Source of the DNA: Tumebacillus lacus
GTDB lineage: Bacteria; Bacillota; Bacilli; Tumebacillales; Tumebacillaceae
DNA length: 64,000 nucleotides
Assembly: GCF_026410385.1 (NCBI RefSeq)
Contig: NZ_JAPMLT010000013.1
Coordinates: 1-64,000 of the forward strand
Direction: 5' to 3'
In this document: positions 1 to 6,524 of the stretch, piece after piece
Position numbering within the stretch: position 1 is the stretch's first letter
How the letters are laid out: each line of letters starts with the position of its first letter
Position numbers and translations under genes: made by a program
Notes under the pieces: generated by a model
The model's input: the letters and a program-made list of their open reading frames with translations, nothing else
Told to the model about the DNA's origin: nothing
The model's database searches: none

Positions 1-30
1 GGGAGAGTTGACTTGATTCTCCCGTTTTTC
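1..30 (+). terminator. Rho-independent terminator-like hairpin at window edge
   Basis: A 6-bp stem (GGGAGA at 1-6, TCTCCC at 18-23) with an 11-nt loop is followed by a T-rich tract. It may be truncated on the left, and the gene it would terminate lies outside the window. Confidence 0.45.
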
Positions 31-114
31 CTTTTCTGAATTCGCTATGAACGCTCGGCCATATTATCCGTCAACCTTTGGACATTAGACGCAGTCAGTT
101 TTCGGACAATATAG

Positions 115-261
115 GGCGGTAATAACAACAAGTATAGCGAGATACATGAAAGGTATATGATAGGTCAAATCACCAAAGAGGAGTTTTTGGAATGGTATCG
201 AAATCCAAATAACTACAGACCGGAAAGCCCTTCAGCAAACCGAAGTCATAAATATGAATAA
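115..261 (+). pseudogene. C-terminal remnant of a GH-E/HNH-type polymorphic toxin nuclease
   Basis: One reading frame is open from just after a stop at 112-114 to the stop at 259-261, giving about 48 residues. It ends with a segment of the form T-K-E-E-F-L-E-W-Y-R-N-P-x-N-Y-x-P-E-x-P-S-A-N-R-S-H-K-Y-E. From memory this closely resembles the last part of GH-E (HNH/ENDO VII superfamily) toxin domains found at the C-termini of secreted polymorphic toxins. The upstream catalytic part and any delivery domain are missing or out of frame, so this is a cassette fragment, not a working toxin. It ends 15 bp before the ankyrin gene, the usual toxin-then-immunity order. The AT-rich composition differs from most of the window. 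No start codon or RBS is claimed. Confidence 0.55.
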
Positions 262-275
262 TATGGAGGTGGCTA

Positions 276-758
276 ATGCCTACAGAAAAGGCGGATATTT
301 TTACACTGGCTAGGTTTGGGAACTTGGAAACATTCAGGAGAACGCTTGATATTAGCGAAATAAATAAAAAGAGTGAGGGTGGTTCTAGCCTACTGCACTA
401 TGCTATCTCAGCTAGTAAGTTTGATATTGCGTCATTCCTTATTAATAATGGGATTGACTTAAACCTCACAAATTCTGATGAACAGACAGCACTCCATCTA
501 ATTTGTGTTAACCAAAGCATCTATGTTGCAAAAGAACTGTTGCAAAATAAGGTCGATATTAATATAAGGGATAGATTTGGTAATAACGCAATGTGGACGG
601 CTGTATTTAATTGCAAGGGCATGAACTATGAAATGGTAGAATTATTGATGACCTTTAATCCCGATGTTATGACCAAGAATAATGCGGGTAGGTCACCCTT
701 GGACTTTGCTATGCAAGTCGGCAATGAGAAATTGATAGATATTTTGCTAAAAAAATAA
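276..758 (+). CDS. Ankyrin-repeat protein, probable immunity protein
   Basis: This 160-aa protein consists mostly of ankyrin repeats; helix-turn-helix units recur roughly every 33 residues, for example the G-x-S-L-L-H-Y-A-I block near residue 37, Q-T-A-L-H-L near 71, and G-R-S-P-L-D-F-A near the C-terminus. There is no signal peptide or membrane segment, so it is cytoplasmic. A GGAGGTG Shine-Dalgarno lies a few bases before the ATG. Ankyrin proteins are a known class of immunity factor encoded next to GH-E and related nuclease toxins, and the remnant directly upstream fits that. The inferred role is binding and neutralising a nuclease toxin domain. It is clearly AT-rich against the GC-rich chromosome, suggesting transfer. 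The fold is secure; the immunity role rests on the neighbour. Confidence 0.8.
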   Translation: MPTEKADIFTLARFGNLETFRRTLDISEINKKSEGGSSLLHYAISASKFDIASFLINNGIDLNLTNSDEQTALHLICVNQSIYVAKELLQNKVDINIRDRFGNNAMWTAVFNCKGMNYEMVELLMTFNPDVMTKNNAGRSPLDFAMQVGNEKLIDILLKK

Positions 759-771
759 CGTTATTACCAGC

Positions 772-812
772 AACCTTGATTGGCTTCGCGCCTTTCAAGG
801 TTTCTTCTTTTC
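772..812 (+). terminator. Rho-independent terminator after the ankyrin gene
   Basis: An 8-bp stem, AACCTTGA (772-779) pairing with TCAAGGTT (795-802), is followed by a pyrimidine/T-rich tail. It sits 14 bp after the ankyrin stop codon. Confidence 0.65.
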
Positions 813-815
813 GTG

Positions 816-1090
816 GGGACTATCCAGTACCGAACGAACTCATCATTCAGCCATGAATACGTACAACGTCGCAAATCCACCGCAGACAGGGTGACTTTGA
901 ACGGGTGACGGACGTACTGGAAAAGATGCGGGCAGCAGTGTTTCAGGCTCTGGCAAAGCGGGGATCGAACGGTGAGTTCATCGTCGCGGCAAATGACTGT
1001 AAAGGGCCTTTTAATTGTGCTTAATCTGGAGGTTCGTTGTTGCAGGAGAATCTCGCGGGGCGGTCGAAATGGAACATGATGGATATCAAG
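816..1090 (+). other. Gene-free stretch, possibly degenerate coding sequence
   Basis: No intact gene is visible between the ankyrin terminator and the ATG at 1113. One + frame reads well for about 50 codons ending at the stop near 1020-1022, and the same frame resumes for a short stretch to about 1095, broken by stops. The composition is intermediate between the AT-rich left edge and the GC-rich chromosome. I do not recognise the peptide. It may be a decayed gene or chance. Confidence 0.25.
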
Positions 1091-1112
1091 CGGTAACAAT
1101 GGGGGTACGGGG

Positions 1113-1958
1113 ATGTTTGAGTCGTGGGGGAATGTGTCGTTGGCTGCCAGTTTGGGGTCAATGACGGTGGCGTTGTTGTTTTTGGTGTTGTCGTTGAAGT
1201 GGGGGAAGATGATCAAGGGCGGGCTTTGGATGTTGGCTTTGGCTCTGGTGTTTCTCGGTGGGGCGGTGTTGGATAAGGACAATCTGTTGACTGGGAAGCG
1301 GCCGGTGCAGGCGGCGGTGCAGACGCAACCGGTGGCGGTAGAAGAGCCGCCGAAGGAGGAGGCTCCGGCGGACCCCGCACCTCCGGCTCCGGCCCCGGCT
1401 GCGCCGGCAGCAGCCGAGCCGGTGACCACTCCGGCACCTGCTCCTGTTGCGCAACAGCCTGCGCCGCAACCGGCTCCACAACAGCAGGAAGCGCCGCAAC
1501 AAGCGATCGCGTCTGACAACATTACAGGGGATGAACCTCTCCAAAAAAATGAGAACGGCGTGTTCCGCGTCCGCAGAGGGCAGATGGGTGTGCTGGGCGA
1601 GTTTACAATTTACAATGGATATGGTGATCGGGTCGTGTATTATCCGGAGCGCGGGATCGGCTATTCGTTCAGCAAGGTGGTCGTAAACGGCCTCACCAAG
1701 GAAACGCGGGATCTCGCCAACCCGACCTACTCGGGCCCGATCAAGGAGCTCCGGGATGCGGAGGTGTCCGTGCCGCTGCTGGATCAGGTGCTGACCTTTT
1801 TGCCCGGCGAAGAGCATACGTTCCCGGTGCATCTGCAGGTCGCGCCGGAAGCACGCCTTGGCAAATATATGGCCTACGTGACGGTGAAACGGAAGCGGTC
1901 GGGTGATTTGGCGTTCGTTGAGAAGGAGATGCAGTTTGAGTTTGAGATCGTGGAATAA
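1113..1958 (+). CDS. Membrane-anchored protein with Pro/Ala-rich linker and extracytoplasmic domain
   Basis: This 281-aa protein is unrecognised at family level. Residues about 8-28 and 33-53 form two hydrophobic segments. A low-complexity Pro/Ala/Gln/Glu-rich linker follows at about 65-135, then a globular C-terminal half of about 145 residues. That half is rich in alternating hydrophobic beta strands and ends in a pattern like an Ig-like or intracellular-proteinase-inhibitor-like sandwich. The likely topology is a membrane hairpin with the C-terminal domain outside. The linker makes the opposite strand look open for long distances, but those frames are shadows. It is a single gene followed by a strong terminator. 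GC content is typical of the window. The domain assignment is a guess. Confidence 0.7.
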   Translation: MFESWGNVSLAASLGSMTVALLFLVLSLKWGKMIKGGLWMLALALVFLGGAVLDKDNLLTGKRPVQAAVQTQPVAVEEPPKEEAPADPAPPAPAPAAPAAAEPVTTPAPAPVAQQPAPQPAPQQQEAPQQAIASDNITGDEPLQKNENGVFRVRRGQMGVLGEFTIYNGYGDRVVYYPERGIGYSFSKVVVNGLTKETRDLANPTYSGPIKELRDAEVSVPLLDQVLTFLPGEEHTFPVHLQVAPEARLGKYMAYVTVKRKRSGDLAFVEKEMQFEFEIVE

Positions 1959-1972
1959 CAGATAGAAGAAGA

Positions 1973-2005
1973 GACCTCGGAGAAGTTTCCGAGGTCTTTT
2001 TTTTC
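1973..2005. terminator. Bidirectional terminator between the membrane protein gene and hcp
   Basis: A perfect 9-bp stem (GACCTCGGA at 1973-1981, TCCGAGGTC at 1988-1996) is followed by a run of eight T. It serves the + strand gene ending at 1958 and may also serve convergent hcp. Confidence 0.85.
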
Positions 2006-2009
2006 CTCT

Positions 2010-3302
2010 TTAGTTCAGCACCGGGAGCATTTCGACCATGTCGTCGTGGGCGTTGGTGATCAGTTTGAGGCCGAATTGCGCTTGGAGGACTTCCATGACG
2101 CCGGCGGAGACGAACTCCGGCGGTTTCGGGCCGATGCGGACGTCTTTGATGCCGAGGGAGAAGAGGCCGAGCAGGATGGCGACCGCTTTTTGTTCGAACC
2201 AGGACAGGACGATCGAGACCGGGAGATCGGCGACTTCGCAGCCGAGCGCGTCGGCGAGGCCCATCGCGATCTTGACGGTGGAGACGGAGTTGTTGCATTG
2301 ACCGAGGTCGATGTAACGCGGGATGGTGCCGTCGATGGTGCCGAAGTCGATGTCGTTAAAGCGAAATTTGCCGCAGGAGGTGGTCAGGATGACGGTGTCT
2401 TGCGGCAGGGACGATGCCAACTCGCGGTAGTAGTTGCCGCCCGGACCCGGTGCGTCGCAGCCTGCGATGACGAAGAAGCGGCGGATCTTGCCGTCTTTTA
2501 CCGCTTGCAGGATCTCGGGAGCGAGGCCGAGCACGGTCTCGTGGTGAAAGCCGGTGGTCAGGGTCAGTTCGGACGGGATGTCGACCGGAGCCAAGGACAG
2601 CGCTTTTTCGATCACCGGCGAGAAGTCGAGGTCGGTGATTTTCGCGACGCCTTCCAAACCGGCAGTCTCGTAGGTGAACATGCGGTCCGCATACGTGCCG
2701 CGAATCGGCATGACGCAGTTGGTGGTCGCGAGGATCGCACCCGGGAATTCTTCGAACAGGCGGCGTTGGTCAAACCAGGCTTTGCCGACGTTGCCTTTGA
2801 GGTGCGCGTATTTTTTCAACTGCGGATAGCCGTGAGCCGGGAGCATCTCGGAGTGGGTGTAGATGTTGATGCCTTTGCCTTCGGTCTGCTCCAGCAACGC
2901 TTCCAGTGCGTACAGGTTGTGACCGGTGACAAGGATGGAGCGGCCTTCGATTTTATTTTGCGAGACGGTGATCGGTTGCGGGATGCCAAGGTGCGTGGTG
3001 TGCGCTTTGTCGAGCAGTTCCATCACACGGATTGCAGCCGAGCCGACTTTCATCGCCATGTCGAGGTGTTCTTGCAGGTTGAAGTTGGAGTTGGTCAAGG
3101 TCAGGTAGAGCGCTTCGTGAGTGATCGCGTCGACTTCCGGGTCGATGTAGCCCAGTTGGCGAGCGTGCGTTGCGTAGGCTGCGATGCCTTTGAGCGCGAA
3201 GATGATGGTGTCTTGCAGGCTGGCGATCTCCTCATTTTTGCCGCAGACCCCGATGGTCTTGCAGCCGCCGTGCGGCGTTTGTTCGCATTGATGACAGAAC
3301 AT
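2010..3302 (-). CDS. hcp: Hybrid cluster protein (hydroxylamine reductase), class III
   Basis: This 430-aa protein starts with the Fe-S motif C-x2-C-x7-C-x5-C (Cys3, 6, 14, 20) and continues with typical Hcp blocks: an alpha-helical region, the G-H-N-L motif near residue 128, C-V-M-P-I near 197, G-C-D-A-P near 281, and T-T-S-C-G-K-F-R near 307. The Cys spacing plus the short length (430 rather than about 540 aa) fit class III Hcp. Hcp reduces NO and hydroxylamine and protects against nitrosative stress under low oxygen in the cytoplasm. An AGGGAGG Shine-Dalgarno precedes the ATG. No hcr reductase gene is adjacent, so the electron donor must be encoded elsewhere. Expression is probably regulated; see the upstream repeats. 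Confidence 0.95.
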   Translation of the reverse strand: MFCHQCEQTPHGGCKTIGVCGKNEEIASLQDTIIFALKGIAAYATHARQLGYIDPEVDAITHEALYLTLTNSNFNLQEHLDMAMKVGSAAIRVMELLDKAHTTHLGIPQPITVSQNKIEGRSILVTGHNLYALEALLEQTEGKGINIYTHSEMLPAHGYPQLKKYAHLKGNVGKAWFDQRRLFEEFPGAILATTNCVMPIRGTYADRMFTYETAGLEGVAKITDLDFSPVIEKALSLAPVDIPSELTLTTGFHHETVLGLAPEILQAVKDGKIRRFFVIAGCDAPGPGGNYYRELASSLPQDTVILTTSCGKFRFNDIDFGTIDGTIPRYIDLGQCNNSVSTVKIAMGLADALGCEVADLPVSIVLSWFEQKAVAILLGLFSLGIKDVRIGPKPPEFVSAGVMEVLQAQFGLKLITNAHDDMVEMLPVLN

Positions 3303-3341
3303 GTGTGATGCCTCCCTTTTTTCGTGCGATTTGATGTCTTC

Positions 3342-3411
3342 AGTATAGGAGGCAGGGAGGCACTTTCGATATCGGGAGATTCCCTGAATCGGGGAGGGGG
3401 TTTCCCTGAAT
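3342..3411 (-). promoter_or_regulatory. hcp promoter with a direct repeat upstream
   Basis: Read on the minus strand, TATACT (3347-3342) is a good -10 with no convincing -35. Upstream are two identical 10-mers, ATTCAGGGAA, at 3411-3402 and 3389-3380, with starts 22 bp apart. A weak -35 with repeats about two helical turns apart is what an activator-dependent promoter looks like. The regulator is unknown. Confidence 0.4.
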
Positions 3412-3413
3412 GT

Positions 3414-3438
3414 GAAAAAAGCCCCTAGAAGGGGCTTT
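3414..3438 (-). terminator. Terminator overlapping the end of the APH-like gene
   Basis: Minus-strand AAGCCCC and GGGGCTT arms form a 7-bp stem followed by TTTTTT. The TAG stop of the gene at 3425-4492 lies inside the hairpin. Confidence 0.8.
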
Positions 3439-4492
3439 CCAACTCGCGCAACAACAAGGGCAACCGCCGTTCCAATGCGGCACGGTCGCCGATGCGCAGG
3501 ACGGTCTCTTCGCTGATCTCGCCTTGGAGGAGTTTATAGTGTCCTTTGGCGAGAGACAGCAGGTGCAGATATGACTCGCCGAGAATCGCGCGACGCAGCT
3601 GCGCATCGCCGCCCGCATACCCGGCCAGATAGCCTTCCGCTGCGGCGGCGAGCACCGGGCGGTGCAGGTGAAAGTTGTGCTTCTGATAGCGCGGCGCGTC
3701 GTGGAGGAGCGGGAAGTAGACGCGGTAGAGATTGACCAGATGGCCCGCGAAGACAAGACCGCTGTAGAGATACGGGAAGGGGTCGATCACACCGACCCGG
3801 CCGTCGTGGAAGATCAGGTTTTCCGGTGAGACGTCGCGATTGGTCAGCGTGATCGGGTGCTGGTCGATGTTGCGCCGGGAGAGGACAGCGTGCAGGGTGG
3901 CAGAAACGCGCTCCCGGTCAAAGACGAGCGGAGAGCGCAGGAGGACTTCGAGTTCTTCGAGATGTTCCGCGTGCTCTTCGCGCAGGTTGTCGCGAGCGTC
4001 GCCTGTCAGCTTTCCTTGCAGGTAGGTGCCATTCCAAGTGATCGGGCCGAAGCCGGTCAGGTCGGTCGGGATCTCGTGCAGAGCGCGGAAAAAGTCACCG
4101 AGTTGCCGTCCGATCTCAAACGCCGACGCTTCCGTCCATTCGGAGAGGGGCAGGTGACGCCCGAGATAGGACTCGACGGTGTACGTCAGCTCCGGCGAGA
4201 CGCGGAAGTGGTAGTCTGCCGGGCAGATGCCAGGGCGGGCTTGATTGGCCGTTTGATAGAAGAGACCGACAGTTGCATAGTCACCAGTCAGTGTCTGCTC
4301 GTCATAGACAAAGGGCTTGCCGTATGAAACTTTCTTTGGAAATCGCACGACCAGCTGTCGGTTGTCTTGCAGGGTCGCCAAATACGCTTCGTGCCACGCG
4401 CCTTCACCTAAAAAGCGCACGGCATCAGGCCCTGCAAGCGCGGGAAATCCGCACTCTCGCAAGGCCGATTGGACATGATCATAGCGTGACAA
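3425..4492 (-). CDS. APH/choline-kinase-like phosphotransferase
   Basis: This 355-aa cytoplasmic protein has the aminoglycoside phosphotransferase fold. The N-lobe begins with an F-L-G-E-G-A-W-H-E-A-Y nucleotide loop near residue 28. The catalytic loop is N-R-D-V-S-P-E-N (around 216-223), in which Asp is the expected base and Asn binds metal, and G-V-I-D-P-F (around 233) supplies the second metal Asp. The usual His of the H-x-D loop is replaced by Asn-Arg. The TTG start is chosen because AGGAGG lies about 9 bases upstream. Members phosphorylate aminoglycosides, macrolides, homoserine, choline or similar alcohols, and the substrate here cannot be read. No resistance gene neighbours support an antibiotic role, although an MFS exporter is divergently encoded. 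Confidence 0.75.
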   Translation of the reverse strand: MSRYDHVQSALRECGFPALAGPDAVRFLGEGAWHEAYLATLQDNRQLVVRFPKKVSYGKPFVYDEQTLTGDYATVGLFYQTANQARPGICPADYHFRVSPELTYTVESYLGRHLPLSEWTEASAFEIGRQLGDFFRALHEIPTDLTGFGPITWNGTYLQGKLTGDARDNLREEHAEHLEELEVLLRSPLVFDRERVSATLHAVLSRRNIDQHPITLTNRDVSPENLIFHDGRVGVIDPFPYLYSGLVFAGHLVNLYRVYFPLLHDAPRYQKHNFHLHRPVLAAAAEGYLAGYAGGDAQLRRAILGESYLHLLSLAKGHYKLLQGEISEETVLRIGDRAALERRLPLLLRELESPF

Positions 4493-4614
4493 TCAATGAA
4501 ACCTCCTGAGGGACAGATCGAGTAACTGATCGGTGCATGCGGGGCGGGGAAAGCGGGCGGAACGCCAGCGGCAGCGATGAGTGCAGACAGGATGATCTTC
4601 TGGGTGCTGCTCAT
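4408..4614 (-). CDS. Possible 68-aa small protein overlapping the kinase start
   Basis: An ATG at 4614 with AGGAGG eight bases upstream opens a 68-codon frame. Its N-terminus has a short polar start followed by an Ala/Leu/Ile-rich stretch resembling a weak signal peptide. It runs about 85 bp into the start of the kinase gene in another frame. The strong RBS argues for translation, perhaps as a leader or coupling peptide. The long overlap and lack of any recognised family argue against a conserved gene. Confidence 0.35.
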   Translation of the reverse strand: MSSTQKIILSALIAAAGVPPAFPAPHAPISYSICPSGGFIDCHAMIMSNRPCESADFPRLQGLMPCAF

Positions 4615-4749
4615 ATGCTGCGCCTCCTGTAAGTAATTGGTTTTCTTATATCGAAAATCCTCCCATTGTATCTTGCCACTCTTTGGATGCATAATAAAAG
4701 CAGAGAGTCGAACGGTCAATTGATTGACTAGGAGAGGAGGAGTCCGAAT

Positions 4750-5979
4750 TTGCGCATCGAACCTTGGAAGCGAAATCTGTGGGTGCTGTGGGGTGCGGTG
4801 CTGATCGCCTCTTCCAGCTACACGCTCAGCGTGCCTTTTTTGCCGCTGTATCTGATGGAATTGGGCGTGCCGGAAACTCAATTGGAACTCTGGGCGGCGG
4901 TGTCGTTTTCGATCACGTTCCTCATCGGGGCTTTGCTCGCGCCGTACTGGGGAGCACGAGCGGATCGGGAGGGTCGTCGCCGGATGATCATCCGAGCCGG
5001 GCTGTCGCTTGCGGTGGTGTATTTTCTCGGTGGTCTCGTCCAAAACGAGTGGATGCTGCTCGGCGTGCGCGTCCTGCACGGGATCGCGTCCGGCTTTATC
5101 CCAGGGGCGTTTGCGCTCGTCTCGACGAACATGCCGGAGGAAAAGATGGGCTACTCGCTCGGCTTGCTTCAGACGGCAGGAGCGACGGGCGGCATCCTCG
5201 GTCCGCTGTTCGGCGGCATGTTGTCGCATGCGTTCGGGATACGGCTGGCGTTTTTCTGCGCCGGATGGATCATCCTCTTGGCGACGTTGCTCGTGTGGAA
5301 GTTTGTGACGGAAGAAAAGAAAGGCACGGGCAAGGCAAAAGGAAACATCTGGGCGGACGTGCGAAGGGCTTGGACGCATCGGCAGTTGCTCTATGTGCTG
5401 TCGATCACCTTGGTCGTGCAGATGTCGGTGATGGCGATCGAACCGCTGCTCACCTTGTACATCGCCGACCTGCAAGGGGCGGAGGGAGCCGCGCTCGCCG
5501 CCGGGTTCGTGTTTTCGGTCGGCGGGGTGGCGACGATCCTCGCGGCGCCGGTCTTTGGCCGGATCGGGCAGAAGATCGGGTACCGCCGCATTTTGTTTCC
5601 GGCGTTGTTTCTCGCCGGGGTGCTGACGGCGGCGCAGATGTGGACGGACGGGATCTGGACGCTGACCGTCGTGCGGTTTGTCACCGGGCTGTCCATCGCG
5701 GGGGTGATGCTGGCGGTCAACGCATCGATTGTGGAACACACCGACGCACAGTTTCGCGGGCGAGCATTCGGGCTGTCGACCAGCGCCAATCACCTCGGCC
5801 TGATGATCGGTCCGCTGTTTGGCGGAGTGCTCGGCGGGGTGTTGCCGATCCAGGGTGTCTTTTTGATCACCGGCGTCGTGCTCTGCGGATGGGCCGTCTT
5901 TGCGGCAGTGCGAACGCGGACTAAATATGTGCCTGTCCTCGGACACTCGTCCACACCGAATCCCAACCTTCCTTCATAA
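4750..5979 (+). CDS. MFS multidrug-type efflux transporter
   Basis: This 409-aa integral membrane protein has about 12 hydrophobic segments. The loop between the second and third carries the MFS signature (G-A-R-A-D-R-E-G-R-R, near residue 72). The repeat-like second half starts after a basic central loop (K-K-G-T-G-K-A-K, around 190), giving 6+6 helices. The length and the G-I-L-G-P-L-F-G-G segments near 153 and 360 fit the DHA1 drug:H+ antiporter group such as YfmO or TetA-like pumps. TTG is the start, preceded by AGGAGAGGAGGAG. It is divergent from the kinase-like gene and single. Substrate unknown. Confidence 0.85.
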   Translation: MRIEPWKRNLWVLWGAVLIASSSYTLSVPFLPLYLMELGVPETQLELWAAVSFSITFLIGALLAPYWGARADREGRRRMIIRAGLSLAVVYFLGGLVQNEWMLLGVRVLHGIASGFIPGAFALVSTNMPEEKMGYSLGLLQTAGATGGILGPLFGGMLSHAFGIRLAFFCAGWIILLATLLVWKFVTEEKKGTGKAKGNIWADVRRAWTHRQLLYVLSITLVVQMSVMAIEPLLTLYIADLQGAEGAALAAGFVFSVGGVATILAAPVFGRIGQKIGYRRILFPALFLAGVLTAAQMWTDGIWTLTVVRFVTGLSIAGVMLAVNASIVEHTDAQFRGRAFGLSTSANHLGLMIGPLFGGVLGGVLPIQGVFLITGVVLCGWAVFAAVRTRTKYVPVLGHSSTPNPNLPS

Positions 5980-6018
5980 GATAGAACAAACAGATGAAGT
6001 GAGAGGTGGAAGAACAAG

Positions 6019-6360
6019 ATGAAGAAAAAGCGTGTCACCGCAAAGCGTGCATCGCGCGCTGCGAAACGGGTGCACAAAATCGACGGGCATCAAGTCTTTG
6101 CGCCTTTCGGTGGGCTTGGCGGATTTGGCGGCATCGGCGCGGGCGTGGGCGTGGGTGTCGGGGTCGGGGTCGGGGTCGGAGCCGGCATCGGAACAGGTTT
6201 CGGATTTGGCGGCCCGTTCGGGTTTGGCGGCCCGTTTGGGTTTGGCGGTGTCGGAGTCGGAGTCGGCGCGGGTATCGGCTATGGAATCGGAACCGGATTT
6301 GGATTCGGAGCCCCGCTCGGCTTCGGATACCGCCGTCCGTACGGAAGATTTCTCTTCTAA
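6019..6360 (+). CDS. Glycine-rich low-complexity protein
   Basis: This 113-aa protein begins with a very basic segment (M-K-K-K-R-V-T-A-K-R, then K-R-V-H-K near 17-20). From about residue 31 it is almost only Gly, Val, Phe, Ile and Ala in G-V, G-F-G and G-I-G repeats, ending Y-R-R-P-Y-G-R-F-L-F. It has an AGAGGTGG RBS and its own terminator, so it is likely expressed. The alternating G-V and F-G-G repeats recall glycine-rich structural or spore-coat/exosporium-associated proteins and self-assembling peptides. No enzyme domain is visible. Function is unknown; a surface or spore-coat role is inference only. Confidence 0.6.
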   Translation: MKKKRVTAKRASRAAKRVHKIDGHQVFAPFGGLGGFGGIGAGVGVGVGVGVGVGAGIGTGFGFGGPFGFGGPFGFGGVGVGVGAGIGYGIGTGFGFGAPLGFGYRRPYGRFLF

Positions 6361-6390
6361 CAGGCACGGACAGAATGCAATGGCAAGCAG

Positions 6391-6430
6391 ATCACTCAGC
6401 CTCTGTAAAGAGGTTGGGTGATTTTGTTTT
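6391..6430 (+). terminator. Terminator after the glycine-rich gene
   Basis: A long imperfect stem (ATCACTCAGCCTCT against AGAGGTTGGGTGAT, with a 4-nt loop) is followed by TTTGTTTTT. It separates the glycine-rich gene from the biosynthetic operon. Confidence 0.8.
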
Positions 6431-6457
6431 TATTAACTGTTTGTATTTGTAACGTTG

Positions 6458-6487
6458 TTGACCAGGTGTATTCATCTAACTTATAAT
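6458..6487 (+). promoter_or_regulatory. Sigma-A-type promoter of the 6.5-25.1 kb operon
   Basis: TTGACC (6458-6463) and TATAAT (6482-6487) are separated by 18 bp. The start would lie near 6494, about 30 nt before the first start codon. No comparable promoter is evident inside the cluster, where gene gaps are mostly under 25 bp. Confidence 0.7.
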
Positions 6488-6524
6488 TATTTATAAAGTC
6501 ACTGGTTTGGGAGGGGGTGAAATT

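Noticed and set aside
4408-5946. Minus-strand 512-codon open frame opposite the MFS gene
   Set aside because: Only its last 68 codons follow a plausible RBS; the rest is antisense to a clear transporter and is Arg/His/Gln-rich.
6140-6300. GGGGTC/GGCGTGG repeats in the glycine-rich gene, considered as a G-quadruplex array or recombination site
   Set aside because: The pattern follows from Gly-Val codons; without other evidence a separate DNA function is not supported.
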